From positions 245,419-309,418 of the forward strand of contig NZ_JBHMFS010000002.1 of NCBI RefSeq assembly GCF_051433165.1: a stretch of 64,000 bases of DNA, in the 5' to 3' direction. This document shows, one piece after another, positions 8,762 through 16,661 of the stretch; the first letter of the stretch is position 1; each line of letters starts with the position of its first letter. Made by a program: the position numbers and the translations under genes. The notes under the pieces are model-generated. The model was given only the letters and a program-made list of their open reading frames with translations, was not told the DNA's origin and ran no database searches. The DNA is from Falsiroseomonas sp051433165 (GTDB lineage: Bacteria; Pseudomonadota; Alphaproteobacteria; Acetobacterales; Acetobacteraceae).

Positions 8762-8799
8762 TTGTATAGACAACTAGTCATCCGCCCCGATAAGGTCAA
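8762..8799 (-). promoter_or_regulatory. phnG operon promoter and PhnF-type operator
   Basis: TTGTATAGACAA (8762-8773) is a near-perfect inverted repeat with the TATAGAC core typical of HutC-class GntR operators, including reported PhnF sites. On the minus strand a TTGACC element (8799-8794) lies 17 bases before a weak TAGTTG, which puts the operator over or just after the likely transcription start. This placement fits repression by PhnF, whose gene starts about 100 bases away in the other direction. Promoter elements are inferred by eye. Confidence 0.6.
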
Positions 8800-8876
8800 G
8801 CAAAACTCGCACAAGGCGACCGGGAGGGGTTTGAATTTTAGATGACGAACCAGCCAGCAAGGGGCCATCCCCATTC

Positions 8877-9656
8877 ATGACGGACGACCCGAATGCGCCC
8901 GAAGCCCTGCCCGCCAGCGGTCTGCTCCCCGGGGGTCTTCTAGCCCGGGGCCAGGGTGTCGCGCTGTGGCGGCAGATCGCCCAGCGGCTGGAGCGCGACA
9001 TCGCGGGCGGCACCTACGCCCCCGGCGGCCGCCTGCCGACGGAGGCTGACCTCGCCGGCCAGTACAACGTCAACCGCCACACCGTGCGCCGCGCGATGGA
9101 GGAGCTGGAGGGCCGCGGCCTGGTCCGCATCGAGCAGGGCCGCGGCAGCTTCGTGGCCGAGGATGTGGTGGATTACAGCCTCGGCCCGCGCACCCGCTTT
9201 TCCGAGATCATCCGCCGGCAGAATCGCGAACCGGGCGGGCGAATCCTGCGGGTGGCGGAGATGGCAGCGGAGACCGGGCTGGCCGAACAGCTCGGCATCC
9301 GGCGCGGCCGACCCGTGATCGTGGTGGAGCGCCTGTCGCTTTCCGATGGCCGGCCGCTGGTGCTCGGCACCCACCATTTCCCGGCGACGCGCTTCGGCCG
9401 GCTGCCGGAGCTGCTGCGCGCGGACCCCTCCATCACCAATGCGCTGTCCGCCTGCGGCGTGCCGGATTACCGCCGCCGCATCACCCGCATCACCGCCCGC
9501 CTGCCGACGCCGGAGGAGGCGGAACTGCTGCAGCAATCCCGCAACCGCCCGGTGCTGGTGACGGAGGGCATCAACACCGACCCGGCGGGGGAGGTGGTGG
9601 ACCTGACCATCGGCCGTTACGCCGCGGGCCGGGCGCAGCTTGTCGTGGAGTCGTGA
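8877..9656 (+). CDS. phnF: Phosphonate operon transcriptional repressor PhnF (GntR/HutC)
   Basis: 259 aa. N-terminal winged helix (about residues 25-95: WRQIAQRLERDI, GGRLPTEADLA, NRHTVRRAMEELEGRGLV) followed by a UTRA ligand-binding domain, the HutC-type layout. It starts at an ATG and is divergent from phnG, sharing a roughly 125-base regulatory region with the operator described there. It overlaps the next gene by four bases (GTGA). Known PhnF proteins repress phosphonate genes; the ligand is unknown here. Confidence 0.92.
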   Translation: MTDDPNAPEALPASGLLPGGLLARGQGVALWRQIAQRLERDIAGGTYAPGGRLPTEADLAGQYNVNRHTVRRAMEELEGRGLVRIEQGRGSFVAEDVVDYSLGPRTRFSEIIRRQNREPGGRILRVAEMAAETGLAEQLGIRRGRPVIVVERLSLSDGRPLVLGTHHFPATRFGRLPELLRADPSITNALSACGVPDYRRRITRITARLPTPEEAELLQQSRNRPVLVTEGINTDPAGEVVDLTIGRYAAGRAQLVVES

Positions 9657-10798
9657 ACTTGGCTTGGCTGATCGAGGGCGGCGATGCCCTGCTGGATGGC
9701 GCGCTGCGCCCGGAACCGGTAGCGCTGGCGGAGGGCATGGTGGCCGCCACGGCGCCGTCAGCCGCGCGACACTTCGATGCCAGCGGGCTGCATGTGCTGC
9801 CCGGCCTGGTGGACATCCATGGCGACGCGCATGAGCGGCAGATGCAGCCGCGACCCGGCATCGGCTTCCCGCCCGCGCTGGCGATGCGCGATTCCGCGAC
9901 GCAGCTTCTGGCCGCCGGCATCACCACCGCCTGCCTCGGCGTGACCCTGTCCTGGGAGCCAGGGCTGCGCGGCATCGCCGCCTGGCGCGCCACCTTGGCG
10001 GCGGTGGAGGCGCTGCGTGGGCAGGGCGGCTGCGACATCCGCATCCATTGCCGGTTCGAGGCCGACAACCTCGACGTGGTGGAGGAAGTCATTGGCGACA
10101 TGGCCGCCGGCCGCGTCGCGCTGCTGGCCTTCAACGACCACACGCCGAACATCGTGAAACGCCTGTCGGACCCGGCCAAGGCGGCCGCCTATGCCCAGCG
10201 CGCCGGCGTCTCGGTGGCGGAGTTCGGCGCGCTGGCCGGGCGCGCCACGGCGCGGCGGGCGGAGGTTCCGGCGGCCCAGGCCCGACTGGCGGAGGCCGCC
10301 CGCGCCGCCGGCATCCCGATGCTCAGCCATGACGATTCAACCCCCGAAATCCGCGCCGGCTTCCGCGCCCTCGGCGCGCGCATCTGCGAATTCCCGGTGG
10401 CCGAGGCGGTGGCCCGGGCGGCGCGTGAGGCCGGGGAGCCTGTCGTGATGGGCGCCCCGAATGTCGTGCGGGGCGGTAGCCATCTCGGTTGGGGATCGGC
10501 CGCGCCGATGGCGGAACAGGGCCTCGTGACCATCCTGGCGTCTGACTACTACTGGCCGGCGATGCTGGAAGCCGCCTTCGTCATGGCCGGCCGCGGCGTG
10601 CTGGACCTGCCCGGCGCCTGGGCGCTGGTGTCCGCCAACCCGGCGGAGGCGGCGGGCCTGACCGACCGCGGGCGCATCGCGCCGGGCCTGCGCGGCGATG
10701 TGGTGGTGGTGGATCTGGCGCGACGCGCGCCGCTGGCCACCTTCTGCCAGGGCGAACTCGCGTGGCTGGCGGCGGAGGCGGCGGGGCGGGTCGGCTGA
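9653..10798 (+). CDS. Second PhnM-like amidohydrolase
   Basis: 381 aa, begins with a GTG overlapping the phnF stop. It keeps the PhnM motif set: HGDAHE at 56-61 (compare HTDNLE in the operon copy), LSHDDST, GAPNVVRGGSHLGW and LASDYYW. So the metal-binding residues appear intact and the gene is not decayed. It is clearly diverged from the phnM in the operon. It may act on a different ribosyl phosphonate or triphosphate, or be a redundant PhnM under its own autoregulated transcript with phnF. Annotation as a PhnM-family triphosphate diphosphatase is secure at family level only. Confidence 0.85.
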   Translation: MNLAWLIEGGDALLDGALRPEPVALAEGMVAATAPSAARHFDASGLHVLPGLVDIHGDAHERQMQPRPGIGFPPALAMRDSATQLLAAGITTACLGVTLSWEPGLRGIAAWRATLAAVEALRGQGGCDIRIHCRFEADNLDVVEEVIGDMAAGRVALLAFNDHTPNIVKRLSDPAKAAAYAQRAGVSVAEFGALAGRATARRAEVPAAQARLAEAARAAGIPMLSHDDSTPEIRAGFRALGARICEFPVAEAVARAAREAGEPVVMGAPNVVRGGSHLGWGSAAPMAEQGLVTILASDYYWPAMLEAAFVMAGRGVLDLPGAWALVSANPAEAAGLTDRGRIAPGLRGDVVVVDLARRAPLATFCQGELAWLAAEAAGRVG

Positions 10799-10805
10799 CC
10801 GGCGT

Positions 10806-10821
10806 GAGGCTGCCTAGCCTC
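10806..10821. terminator. Short hairpin between convergent genes
   Basis: GAGGCT-GCCT-AGCCTC forms a perfect 6-bp stem that overlaps the last codons of the leftward flavoprotein gene and lies just after the stop of the phnM-like gene. There is no following T-run in either direction, so intrinsic termination is only a possibility. Confidence 0.35.
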
Positions 10822-11743
10822 CGTCTGCATCCTCGGTGGGCAATTCACAACGATTGTGGATATGCGTTGCCGCCACCGCCGCCTGGCCCATGGCGGTGAC
10901 GATCTGGTCCAGGCCGCGCACCACATCTCCGGCGGCGGAGAGGCCCTTCACGCTGGTCTGGTTGTGCGCATCCACGACCAGCGCGCCCTTCTCGTCATGC
11001 TCGGCGCCAAGGGCGCGGCCGAGGCCGGAGCGGTAGGTCAGGCCGAGCGCGGAATACAGCACCTCGAAGCGATGCTCCTGCCCGCCGGCCTGCAGCGAAA
11101 CGACGCGGCCCTCGGCAATGTCGAGGCCGGTGACGGGCTCTGCCACAACGCGGATGCCGTGATGCGCCGCGAGGTCACGCTCGGACTCGTCCAGCGGGGT
11201 GCCGAGGGTGAGCAGGGTGACGCGGTCCGAATAGGTGCGGGCGATGAAGGCAGCCTCACCCAGGCCGCGCGCGCCATGGCCGATGACGGCGATGCTGCGG
11301 CCCCGCGCCTCGTAGCCGTCGCAGATCGGGCAATAGCGCACCAGGCCCCGGCGCACGGCATCCGGCACATCCGGCAGGTCGGGCTCCACATCCACCGCGC
11401 CGGTCGCCAGTAGCACGCGACGGGTGAGGGCCTCGGAGGGTCCATCGTCCGTGTCGATGCGGGCGGTGAAGCCGGACTCCGTGCGCTGCAGGGCGGTGAC
11501 CTCGCCCTGGCGGATGACGATGCCATAGCGGGCCAGGTGGTCGCGCTGGAGGGTCAGCAGCTCCGGCCCGCCAATGCCCTCGGCGAAGAAGGGGATGTTG
11601 TGGCTGGTGGGGATCCAGGCGGCGCGTGGTGCGCCGGAATCCACCACCAGCACGCGCCGCCGGAAGCGGGCGAGATAGAGCGCTGCGGTCATCCCGGCGG
11701 GGCCGGCGCCGACGATCAGGCAATCATGGAGGTCTTCGGACAT
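10814..11743 (-). CDS. Thioredoxin reductase-like FAD/NAD(P) oxidoreductase
   Basis: 309 aa. FAD-binding GAGPAG at 12-17 and a C-terminal AAGDV block; a second dinucleotide site (VIGHGARGLGEAAF); and a redox-active CPIC pair, Cys138 and Cys141, in the position used by thioredoxin reductases. Sequence between the domains is diverged from classical TrxB, and no thioredoxin gene is adjacent, so the electron acceptor is uncertain. It stands alone, convergent with the phnM-like gene and divergent from the OmpA-family gene. Confidence 0.88.
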   Translation of the reverse strand: MSEDLHDCLIVGAGPAGMTAALYLARFRRRVLVVDSGAPRAAWIPTSHNIPFFAEGIGGPELLTLQRDHLARYGIVIRQGEVTALQRTESGFTARIDTDDGPSEALTRRVLLATGAVDVEPDLPDVPDAVRRGLVRYCPICDGYEARGRSIAVIGHGARGLGEAAFIARTYSDRVTLLTLGTPLDESERDLAAHHGIRVVAEPVTGLDIAEGRVVSLQAGGQEHRFEVLYSALGLTYRSGLGRALGAEHDEKGALVVDAHNQTSVKGLSAAGDVVRGLDQIVTAMGQAAVAATHIHNRCELPTEDADGG

Positions 11744-11894
11744 GCCCCTGCAACGCAGGCCGGCCGCATCCGTGCTGGTTGCGGAGGCGGATCATGCGGG
11801 CGGGGTTGGCGGTGCCAGCTTTGCCTGGGACGCACGATCTTGAGATTGGAGAACCCACACGCGGATCGGCTACTCCCGGGCAAGGAGAAAACGG

Positions 11895-12848
11895 ATGATT
11901 TTCCAAATTGTGCCGGCCATGCTGATGGTTGTGCTGCTGCCCCTGGCCGAGGCCCGCGCCCAGGCCGACCATCCCCTTGTCGGCCGCTACGAAGGTGCCA
12001 CCCTGCGCGACCGGGCGGAGGAGGCCTTCACCGCCTATCCACGGATCATCGGCTTCGAAAGCGGCACGCCGCTGATCGAACTGCGGGAGGGAAGGTTGAC
12101 CCGCCTGGCCTATGACAACCCCCCGGGCCGCTCGACGCTCGAGGTCCTGCGCAACTACCTGGCGGCGCTTCAGGCCCGGCCGGGCTTCCGGCTCGACTGG
12201 GAATGCGCCGGCCGCGCCGACTGCGGCAGCACCGCGCCGACGCCGCAGGGGCGGGGCTGGAACGGGGTGAATGGCATGAATGTCGGCGCCGGCGGCGATG
12301 TCCGCTACGCCACGGGCCAGATCTCAACCGGGACGACGGAGGCCTACATCGCCATCGGCGTCACGCCCCGCCGCACGCTTGTGCATGTGCTGGAGGTGGC
12401 GCCGATGCGGACGCAGATGGCGTTCCCCCGCGCCGCGACGCCCGCCCCTGCGATACCCGATGCCGCGCTGCCCGATGCCGCAATCCTGGCGGCGGAGCTG
12501 GCGCGCCTTGGCCGCGTCACGCTGCCCGGCGTGTTCTTCGACCTCGATGAGCATACGCTGCGCCCGGGAACCGATGCGGCCCTGACACAGGTCGCCGGCC
12601 TGCTGCGTAGCCAGCCTGGGCTGCGGCTGCGCGTGGAGGGGCACACGGATTCCCAGGGTGATGACGCCTACAATCTGGCCCTGTCGCAGCGCCGGGCGGC
12701 GGAGGTGCGCCAGGCCCTGATCGAGGGCTACGGCATCGATCCCGCGCGGCTGGCAGCGCGAGGCCTGGGCGAGGAACAGCCGGTGGCCGACAACGCCACA
12801 CCGGAAGGCCGCGCGCGCAACCGGCGGGTGGAGCTGGTGCGGTACTGA
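11895..12848 (+). CDS. OmpA-family outer membrane/peptidoglycan-binding protein
   Basis: 317 aa with an N-terminal signal peptide (hydrophobic IVPAMLMVVLLPLA, cleavage near AEARAQA). The middle segment (HPLVGRYEGA onward) resembles the DUF4892-type region. The C-terminal 110 residues are an OmpA-like domain: VFFDLDEHTLRPG, VEGHTDSQGDD, NLALSQRRAAEV and GRARNRRVEL, which bind diaminopimelate in peptidoglycan. A strong Shine-Dalgarno (AAGGAG) lies eight bases before the ATG. Likely periplasmic or outer-membrane anchored. Transcribed alone. Confidence 0.9.
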   Translation: MIFQIVPAMLMVVLLPLAEARAQADHPLVGRYEGATLRDRAEEAFTAYPRIIGFESGTPLIELREGRLTRLAYDNPPGRSTLEVLRNYLAALQARPGFRLDWECAGRADCGSTAPTPQGRGWNGVNGMNVGAGGDVRYATGQISTGTTEAYIAIGVTPRRTLVHVLEVAPMRTQMAFPRAATPAPAIPDAALPDAAILAAELARLGRVTLPGVFFDLDEHTLRPGTDAALTQVAGLLRSQPGLRLRVEGHTDSQGDDAYNLALSQRRAAEVRQALIEGYGIDPARLAARGLGEEQPVADNATPEGRARNRRVELVRY

Positions 12849-12858
12849 CGGGGCGGCC

Positions 12859-13335
12859 TCAGCCGGGCGAGTCGCGCGCCCGCCGGATGGCCGCCTGCGC
12901 CATCGCATCCAGCGCATTCAGGAAGCGCGACTTGTCGGCGCCCGCCATCGGCGCCGGGCCGCCGCCCATGCCCATCTCGCGCAGATGCTGGGACATGGCG
13001 CGGCCGGCCAAGGCGCTGCCGATGTTGTTCTCGGTCCAGGGATGGCCCTTGAAGTTCAAGGCGAAGGCGCCCTTGGCCAGGCAGCGTGCGGCGAGGGGGA
13101 TATCGGCTGTCAGGCAGATATCCGTGGGCGTCGCCGCATCGGCGATCCAGTCATCCGCCTTGTCCGCGCCATCGGTGACGATGACGATCCGCGTGCGCCC
13201 GCCCGGCGGCCGGATGGGGCGGGAGCCGTTGGAGATGAAGATCGTCTCGAAGCCGAGCCGCCCGGCGACGCGCAGGATTTCGTCCCGCACGGGACAGGCA
13301 TCGGCATCGACCAGGAAGCGCGGTTCGTTGTTCAC
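12859..13335 (-). CDS. YaiI/YqxD family protein (DUF188)
   Basis: 158 aa. Conserved block FLVDADACPVRDEI near the N-terminus plus the family segments IVTDGADKADDWIA and CLTADIPLAARCLAKGA. This family resembles PIN-like nucleases but has no settled function. Starts with a GTG that overlaps the TGA of the binding-protein gene upstream (GTGA), so it is the distal gene of the riboswitch-led thiamine transport operon, although no thiamine role is known for the family. Confidence 0.9.
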   Translation of the reverse strand: MNNEPRFLVDADACPVRDEILRVAGRLGFETIFISNGSRPIRPPGGRTRIVIVTDGADKADDWIADAATPTDICLTADIPLAARCLAKGAFALNFKGHPWTENNIGSALAGRAMSQHLREMGMGGGPAPMAGADKSRFLNALDAMAQAAIRRARDSPG

Positions 13336-14294
13336 CTAGAAGCAGTAGCGGGCGGCAGTTCCATCGCATAGGTCTCAAGCGCCGGCACGCTGCGGATCAT
13401 GCGGCGATCGGCCAGGAAGCGGGCGAAGCGTTCATAGCGGTTGCGGTCCAGCGCGCCGGGGCTCAGCGAGAAGCGGTTGGCCGTGCTGGCGAAGGCGCGG
13501 CGGTTCAGTTCGTTGTCCAGCTCGCGCCGCGGGCCGGCGATGAACATGCGCCAGGATTCCTCCGGGTTGTTCACCAGGAAGTGGGTCGCGGCCTCCGTCG
13601 CATCAATGAAGCGGCGCAGCGCCGGGTCCTGCACGCGGTCCCGATGGGCGATGTAGATCAGCTCGTCATAGGCCGGCGTGCCGTATTGCTCGGGGAAGAA
13701 GGCGCGGCCGGGGCGGTTCTCGATGTCGAGCTGATGCAGCTCGAAATTGCGGAAGCCGCCGAGAATGGCATCCACCTGACCCGACATCAGCGCCGAGGAC
13801 AGGCCGAAATTCACGTTGATCAGCCGGATGTCGGAGAGCGAGAGGCCCACCGTCTCCAGCATCGCGCCCATCGTCACTTCCTCGAACCCGGCGACGGAGT
13901 AACCCACGCGCTTGCCGCGTAGATCCGCCAGGCTGCGCACCGGGCCATCCCGCAGCACGGTCAGGGTAGAGAGCGGCGTGGCGACCAGCGTGCCGACGCG
14001 CATTAGAGGCAGGCCTTGGTCGATCGCGAGGTGCAGGTTCTTCTGGTAGTACACGCCGATATCGGCGCGCCGCGCACCCACCAGCCGCGGCGGGTCGTTC
14101 GGATCGGCCGGTGCGATGATCCGCACATCAAGGTTCGCGCGGGCGAAGTCGCCGCGTTCCTGGGCGATGATGATGGGCAGGTGGTCCGGGTTGATGAACC
14201 AGTCCAGCAGCACCGTCAGCGGCGTCGGCGCCGGCTGCGCGAGTGCGGGAAGTGGCGCCAGCAGCAAAGCCAGCCCAAGAAGAAGGCGCTTCAT
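13332..14294 (-). CDS. thiY: Thiamine-pyrimidine ABC transporter, substrate-binding protein (ThiY-like)
   Basis: 320 aa, NMT1/THI5-like periplasmic binding protein. Signal peptide MKRLLLGLALLLAPLPALA. The opening LLDWFINPDHLPIIIAQERGDF is typical of binding proteins for the pyrimidine moiety of thiamine (HMP or its formylamino derivative). The ATG at 14294 overlaps the permease stop (ATGA), and codons further upstream are antisense to the permease. Membership in the operon behind a TPP riboswitch supports the ligand assignment. Confidence 0.88.
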   Translation of the reverse strand: MKRLLLGLALLLAPLPALAQPAPTPLTVLLDWFINPDHLPIIIAQERGDFARANLDVRIIAPADPNDPPRLVGARRADIGVYYQKNLHLAIDQGLPLMRVGTLVATPLSTLTVLRDGPVRSLADLRGKRVGYSVAGFEEVTMGAMLETVGLSLSDIRLINVNFGLSSALMSGQVDAILGGFRNFELHQLDIENRPGRAFFPEQYGTPAYDELIYIAHRDRVQDPALRRFIDATEAATHFLVNNPEESWRMFIAGPRRELDNELNRRAFASTANRFSLSPGALDRNRYERFARFLADRRMIRSVPALETYAMELPPATASR

Positions 14295-15049
14295 GTCGTG
14301 ACCTTTTCGGTGAGGAGGGAATCGGGCTGCCACGGGATCGCCCGGCGCAGCAGCCAATCGGTGGTGAACCAGAGCGCCAGTGCCATCAGCATCAGCACGA
14401 ACAGCGCGGCGAACATCACATCGGTCTGGCTGCGGCCATTGGCGTGCAGCATCAGGTAGCCAAGCCCCGCCGAGGCGCCGACCCATTCGCCGACCACCGC
14501 GCCGATTGGCGCGACGGCCGCCGCGACGCGCAGGCCGGAGGCGAGCGCCGGCAGCGCCGCCGGCACCCGCACCCGCCACAGCGTGGCCAGCCGCCCGGCG
14601 CCCATCGTGGCGGCGAGGTCGAGCATCCCCGGCTCCGTCCGCCGCAGCCCGTCATAGAAGGCGGTGGCGACGGGGAAGAAGATGATGAGGGTGGCCATCG
14701 CCACCTTGCTCGCGATGCCAAAGCCCAGCCACAGCGTCAGCAGCGGCGCGATGGCAAACACCGGGATGGCCTGGCTGATCAGCAGCAGCGGCAGCAGCCA
14801 GCGCCGCCCCTCCCGCCACGCGACCAGCACCAGCGCCGTGGTGATGCCGAGCAGGGAGCCCAGCGCCAGGCCGAGCAGGATCTCGGTGCCGGTGATCAGC
14901 GCGTGGTGGAGAATGCTGTCCCAGCGATCGACCAAGGCGAGTGCCACACGGCTCGGCGCCGGCAGTAGGAAGTGGGGCACATCGGTCAGCCAGACGAAGC
15001 CCTGCCACAGCAGCACCAGGCCGAAGGCTGCGAGAAATCCGCGGATCAT
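14291..15049 (-). CDS. thiX: Thiamine-precursor ABC transporter permease (ThiX-like)
   Basis: 252 aa, about six hydrophobic segments, with the permease EAA-type loop MGAGRLATLWRVRVPAALP. Similar to SsuC/TauC-type permeases; the thiamine-precursor assignment comes from the riboswitch and the NMT1-like partner. Overlaps the ATPase gene upstream and the binding-protein gene downstream by four bases each. Confidence 0.88.
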   Translation of the reverse strand: MIRGFLAAFGLVLLWQGFVWLTDVPHFLLPAPSRVALALVDRWDSILHHALITGTEILLGLALGSLLGITTALVLVAWREGRRWLLPLLLISQAIPVFAIAPLLTLWLGFGIASKVAMATLIIFFPVATAFYDGLRRTEPGMLDLAATMGAGRLATLWRVRVPAALPALASGLRVAAAVAPIGAVVGEWVGASAGLGYLMLHANGRSQTDVMFAALFVLMLMALALWFTTDWLLRRAIPWQPDSLLTEKVTT

Positions 15050-15792
15050 GCCACCGCCTCCGCCAGCCGTTCCAGCAGCGCAGCCTGGGCGGCGAGCAGG
15101 GCCGGGTCGCCGGCGGGGCGCGGCGGCACACCCGCGGGAACGGGCACCGCCACCGGCACGGCCGGGGTGCCCGTCAGCACAAAAATCTGGTCGGCCAGGC
15201 GCAGCGCCTCCAGCGGATCATGCGTCACCAGCAGCACGGTGCGGCCGGCCAGAAGCCGGGCGGAGAGGGATTGCATGCGGTGGCGCGTCGGCGCGTCCAC
15301 GGCGCTGAACGGCTCATCCATCAGCACCAGGGGCCGGTCTTCCATCAGCGTGCGGGCGAGGGCCACGCGCTGGCGCATGCCGCCGGAAAGCTGCGCCGGG
15401 CGCTTTGCCGAATCCGCGGGCGCCAGGCCAACCTCGGCCAGCATGGCCCGCGCCCGCGGCAGGTCGGGCGCCTGGCCGCGGAGATGCGCGCCGAGGGTGA
15501 TGTTGCCCAGCACGTCCCGCCAGGGCGCCAGAAGGTCCTGCTGCGCCATATAGGCGACCCGCCCGGCCAGCGCCGCGCCATCCTCGGCCTGCACGGTGCC
15601 ATCCGCCGGCACCGGCAGCAGCCCCGCCACCAGCCGCAGCAGTGTGGATTTGCCGGACCCCGAAGGCCCGAGCAGCGCGGTGGTCCGCCCGCCCGGCACG
15701 AGCAGGTCGAGCGCGCCCAGCACGGGTTGCCCCCCAAGCGAGAGGCCACGCGGCAAGGCAATACGGAATCCGGGTGAATCAAGGCCGAGCAC
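15046..15792 (-). CDS. thiZ: Thiamine-precursor ABC transporter ATP-binding protein (ThiZ-like)
   Basis: 248 aa. Walker A GPSGSGKST, signature LSGGMRQR, Walker B PLVLMDEPFSAVD. The GTG at 15792 lies only three bases after the P1 stem of the TPP riboswitch. The only Shine-Dalgarno-like sequence before it is AAGGGA in the conserved 3' side of the aptamer. Alternative downstream starts (TTG, GTG) would cut into the ABC fold. First gene of thiZXY-yaiI. Confidence 0.88.
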   Translation of the reverse strand: MLGLDSPGFRIALPRGLSLGGQPVLGALDLLVPGGRTTALLGPSGSGKSTLLRLVAGLLPVPADGTVQAEDGAALAGRVAYMAQQDLLAPWRDVLGNITLGAHLRGQAPDLPRARAMLAEVGLAPADSAKRPAQLSGGMRQRVALARTLMEDRPLVLMDEPFSAVDAPTRHRMQSLSARLLAGRTVLLVTHDPLEALRLADQIFVLTGTPAVPVAVPVPAGVPPRPAGDPALLAAQAALLERLAEAVA

Positions 15793-15892
15793 GACACCGT
15801 TCCCTTCGCCGGCATGACCCGGATCAGGTTCGTGGGGTCGCGGGGACTGCCCCGCCTCTCAGCCCCCAATGGGCTCCCCCCGATGACGGTCA
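15793..15892 (-). promoter_or_regulatory. TPP riboswitch (THI element)
   Basis: Read on the minus strand, the hallmark aptamer segments appear in order: GGGGGCTGAGAGG, GACCC, GAACCTGATCCGGGTC and ATGCCGGCGAAGGGAACG. ACCGT (15890-15886) pairs with ACGGT (15800-15796) to close P1. Thiamine pyrophosphate binding should lower expression of the downstream transporter operon. No separate terminator hairpin is visible between aptamer and start codon, so control of translation initiation is the simplest reading. Confidence 0.95.
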
Positions 15893-16038
15893 GATGTATG
15901 CGGTGCCCAACGACGCGTGGCAAGACCCGTGCAGCCGCCCGGATTCGTCCCCCTCTCCCGCTTGTGTAGCCTGCGGAACATATGCGGGTTCAGACTACAA
16001 GTATCTGTTTTTAAATGAAAATTTGACGGATGCAGGTT

Positions 16039-16073
16039 GCGGGCGTAGGCACGGCTGACGCTTACGGACCCGC
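16039..16073 (+). promoter_or_regulatory. Stable leader hairpin before mntP
   Basis: GCGGG (16039-16043) pairs with CCCGC (16069-16073), CGTA with TACG, and GGC with GCT, leaving a two-base GA bulge and a nine-base loop. The hairpin ends four bases before the mntP ATG, so it occupies the ribosome-binding region. mntP leaders in other proteobacteria often carry a manganese riboswitch (yybP-ykoY); I cannot match that consensus convincingly here. Confidence 0.4.
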
Positions 16074-16077
16074 CGCC

Positions 16078-16635
16078 ATGTCCCCCGTCGCCATCACCAT
16101 TCTCGCACTCGGCATGTCCGTGGATGCCTTCGCCGCCGCCCTCAGCCGGGGTGCAACCGGCCAGCGCGTTCACGTGGGCGATGCGTTGCGGACCGGGGCG
16201 GTGTTCGGGGCGGTGGAGACGCTGACGCCGGTGCTGGGCTGGTCGCTTGGCATCCTGGCCGCGGGGCAGGTCGCGGCGATCGATCATTGGGTGGCCTTCA
16301 CCCTGCTCGGCCTGGTGGGGCTGCATTGCCTGTATGCGGCGCTGCGCCGCGCACCGGATGCGCCGCCGCGCCCTCGCTCACCTTGGATGCTGGTGGCGGT
16401 CGCCGTCGGCACCAGCATCGATGCGATGGCGGTCGGCGTGTCGCTGGCGGTGCTGGAGGTGGATATCTGGATCGTCGCGCCGGCCATCGGGCTGGCCACC
16501 TTCATCATGGCGACCGGCGGCATGATGGCCGGCCGGATGCTCGGCAGCCGGTTCGGGCGGGGGGCGGAGGCGCTGGCGGGGCTGGCGCTGATCGCGCTCG
16601 GCACTTCCATCCTGCTGGAACATCTGGTCGGCTGA
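16078..16635 (+). CDS. mntP: Manganese efflux pump MntP
   Basis: 185 aa, about six membrane segments arranged as two repeated halves, each with the family motif: GMSVDAFAAALSRGA near the N-terminus and VGTSIDAMAVGVSLA in the second half. The conserved aspartates are those implicated in Mn(II) export. The ATG at 16078 is preferred over an upstream ATG at 16030 because it begins directly with the first membrane helix. Monocistronic or followed by the deacetylase gene after 26 bases. Confidence 0.93.
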   Translation: MSPVAITILALGMSVDAFAAALSRGATGQRVHVGDALRTGAVFGAVETLTPVLGWSLGILAAGQVAAIDHWVAFTLLGLVGLHCLYAALRRAPDAPPRPRSPWMLVAVAVGTSIDAMAVGVSLAVLEVDIWIVAPAIGLATFIMATGGMMAGRMLGSRFGRGAEALAGLALIALGTSILLEHLVG

Positions 16636-16661
16636 CGGGGCCGGCCCCATCTTGACCGACG

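Noticed and set aside
16020..16077. yybP-ykoY manganese riboswitch upstream of mntP
   Set aside because: The conserved GGGGAGUA and following internal-loop segments could not be found; only a simple hairpin is visible, so it is reported as a hairpin.
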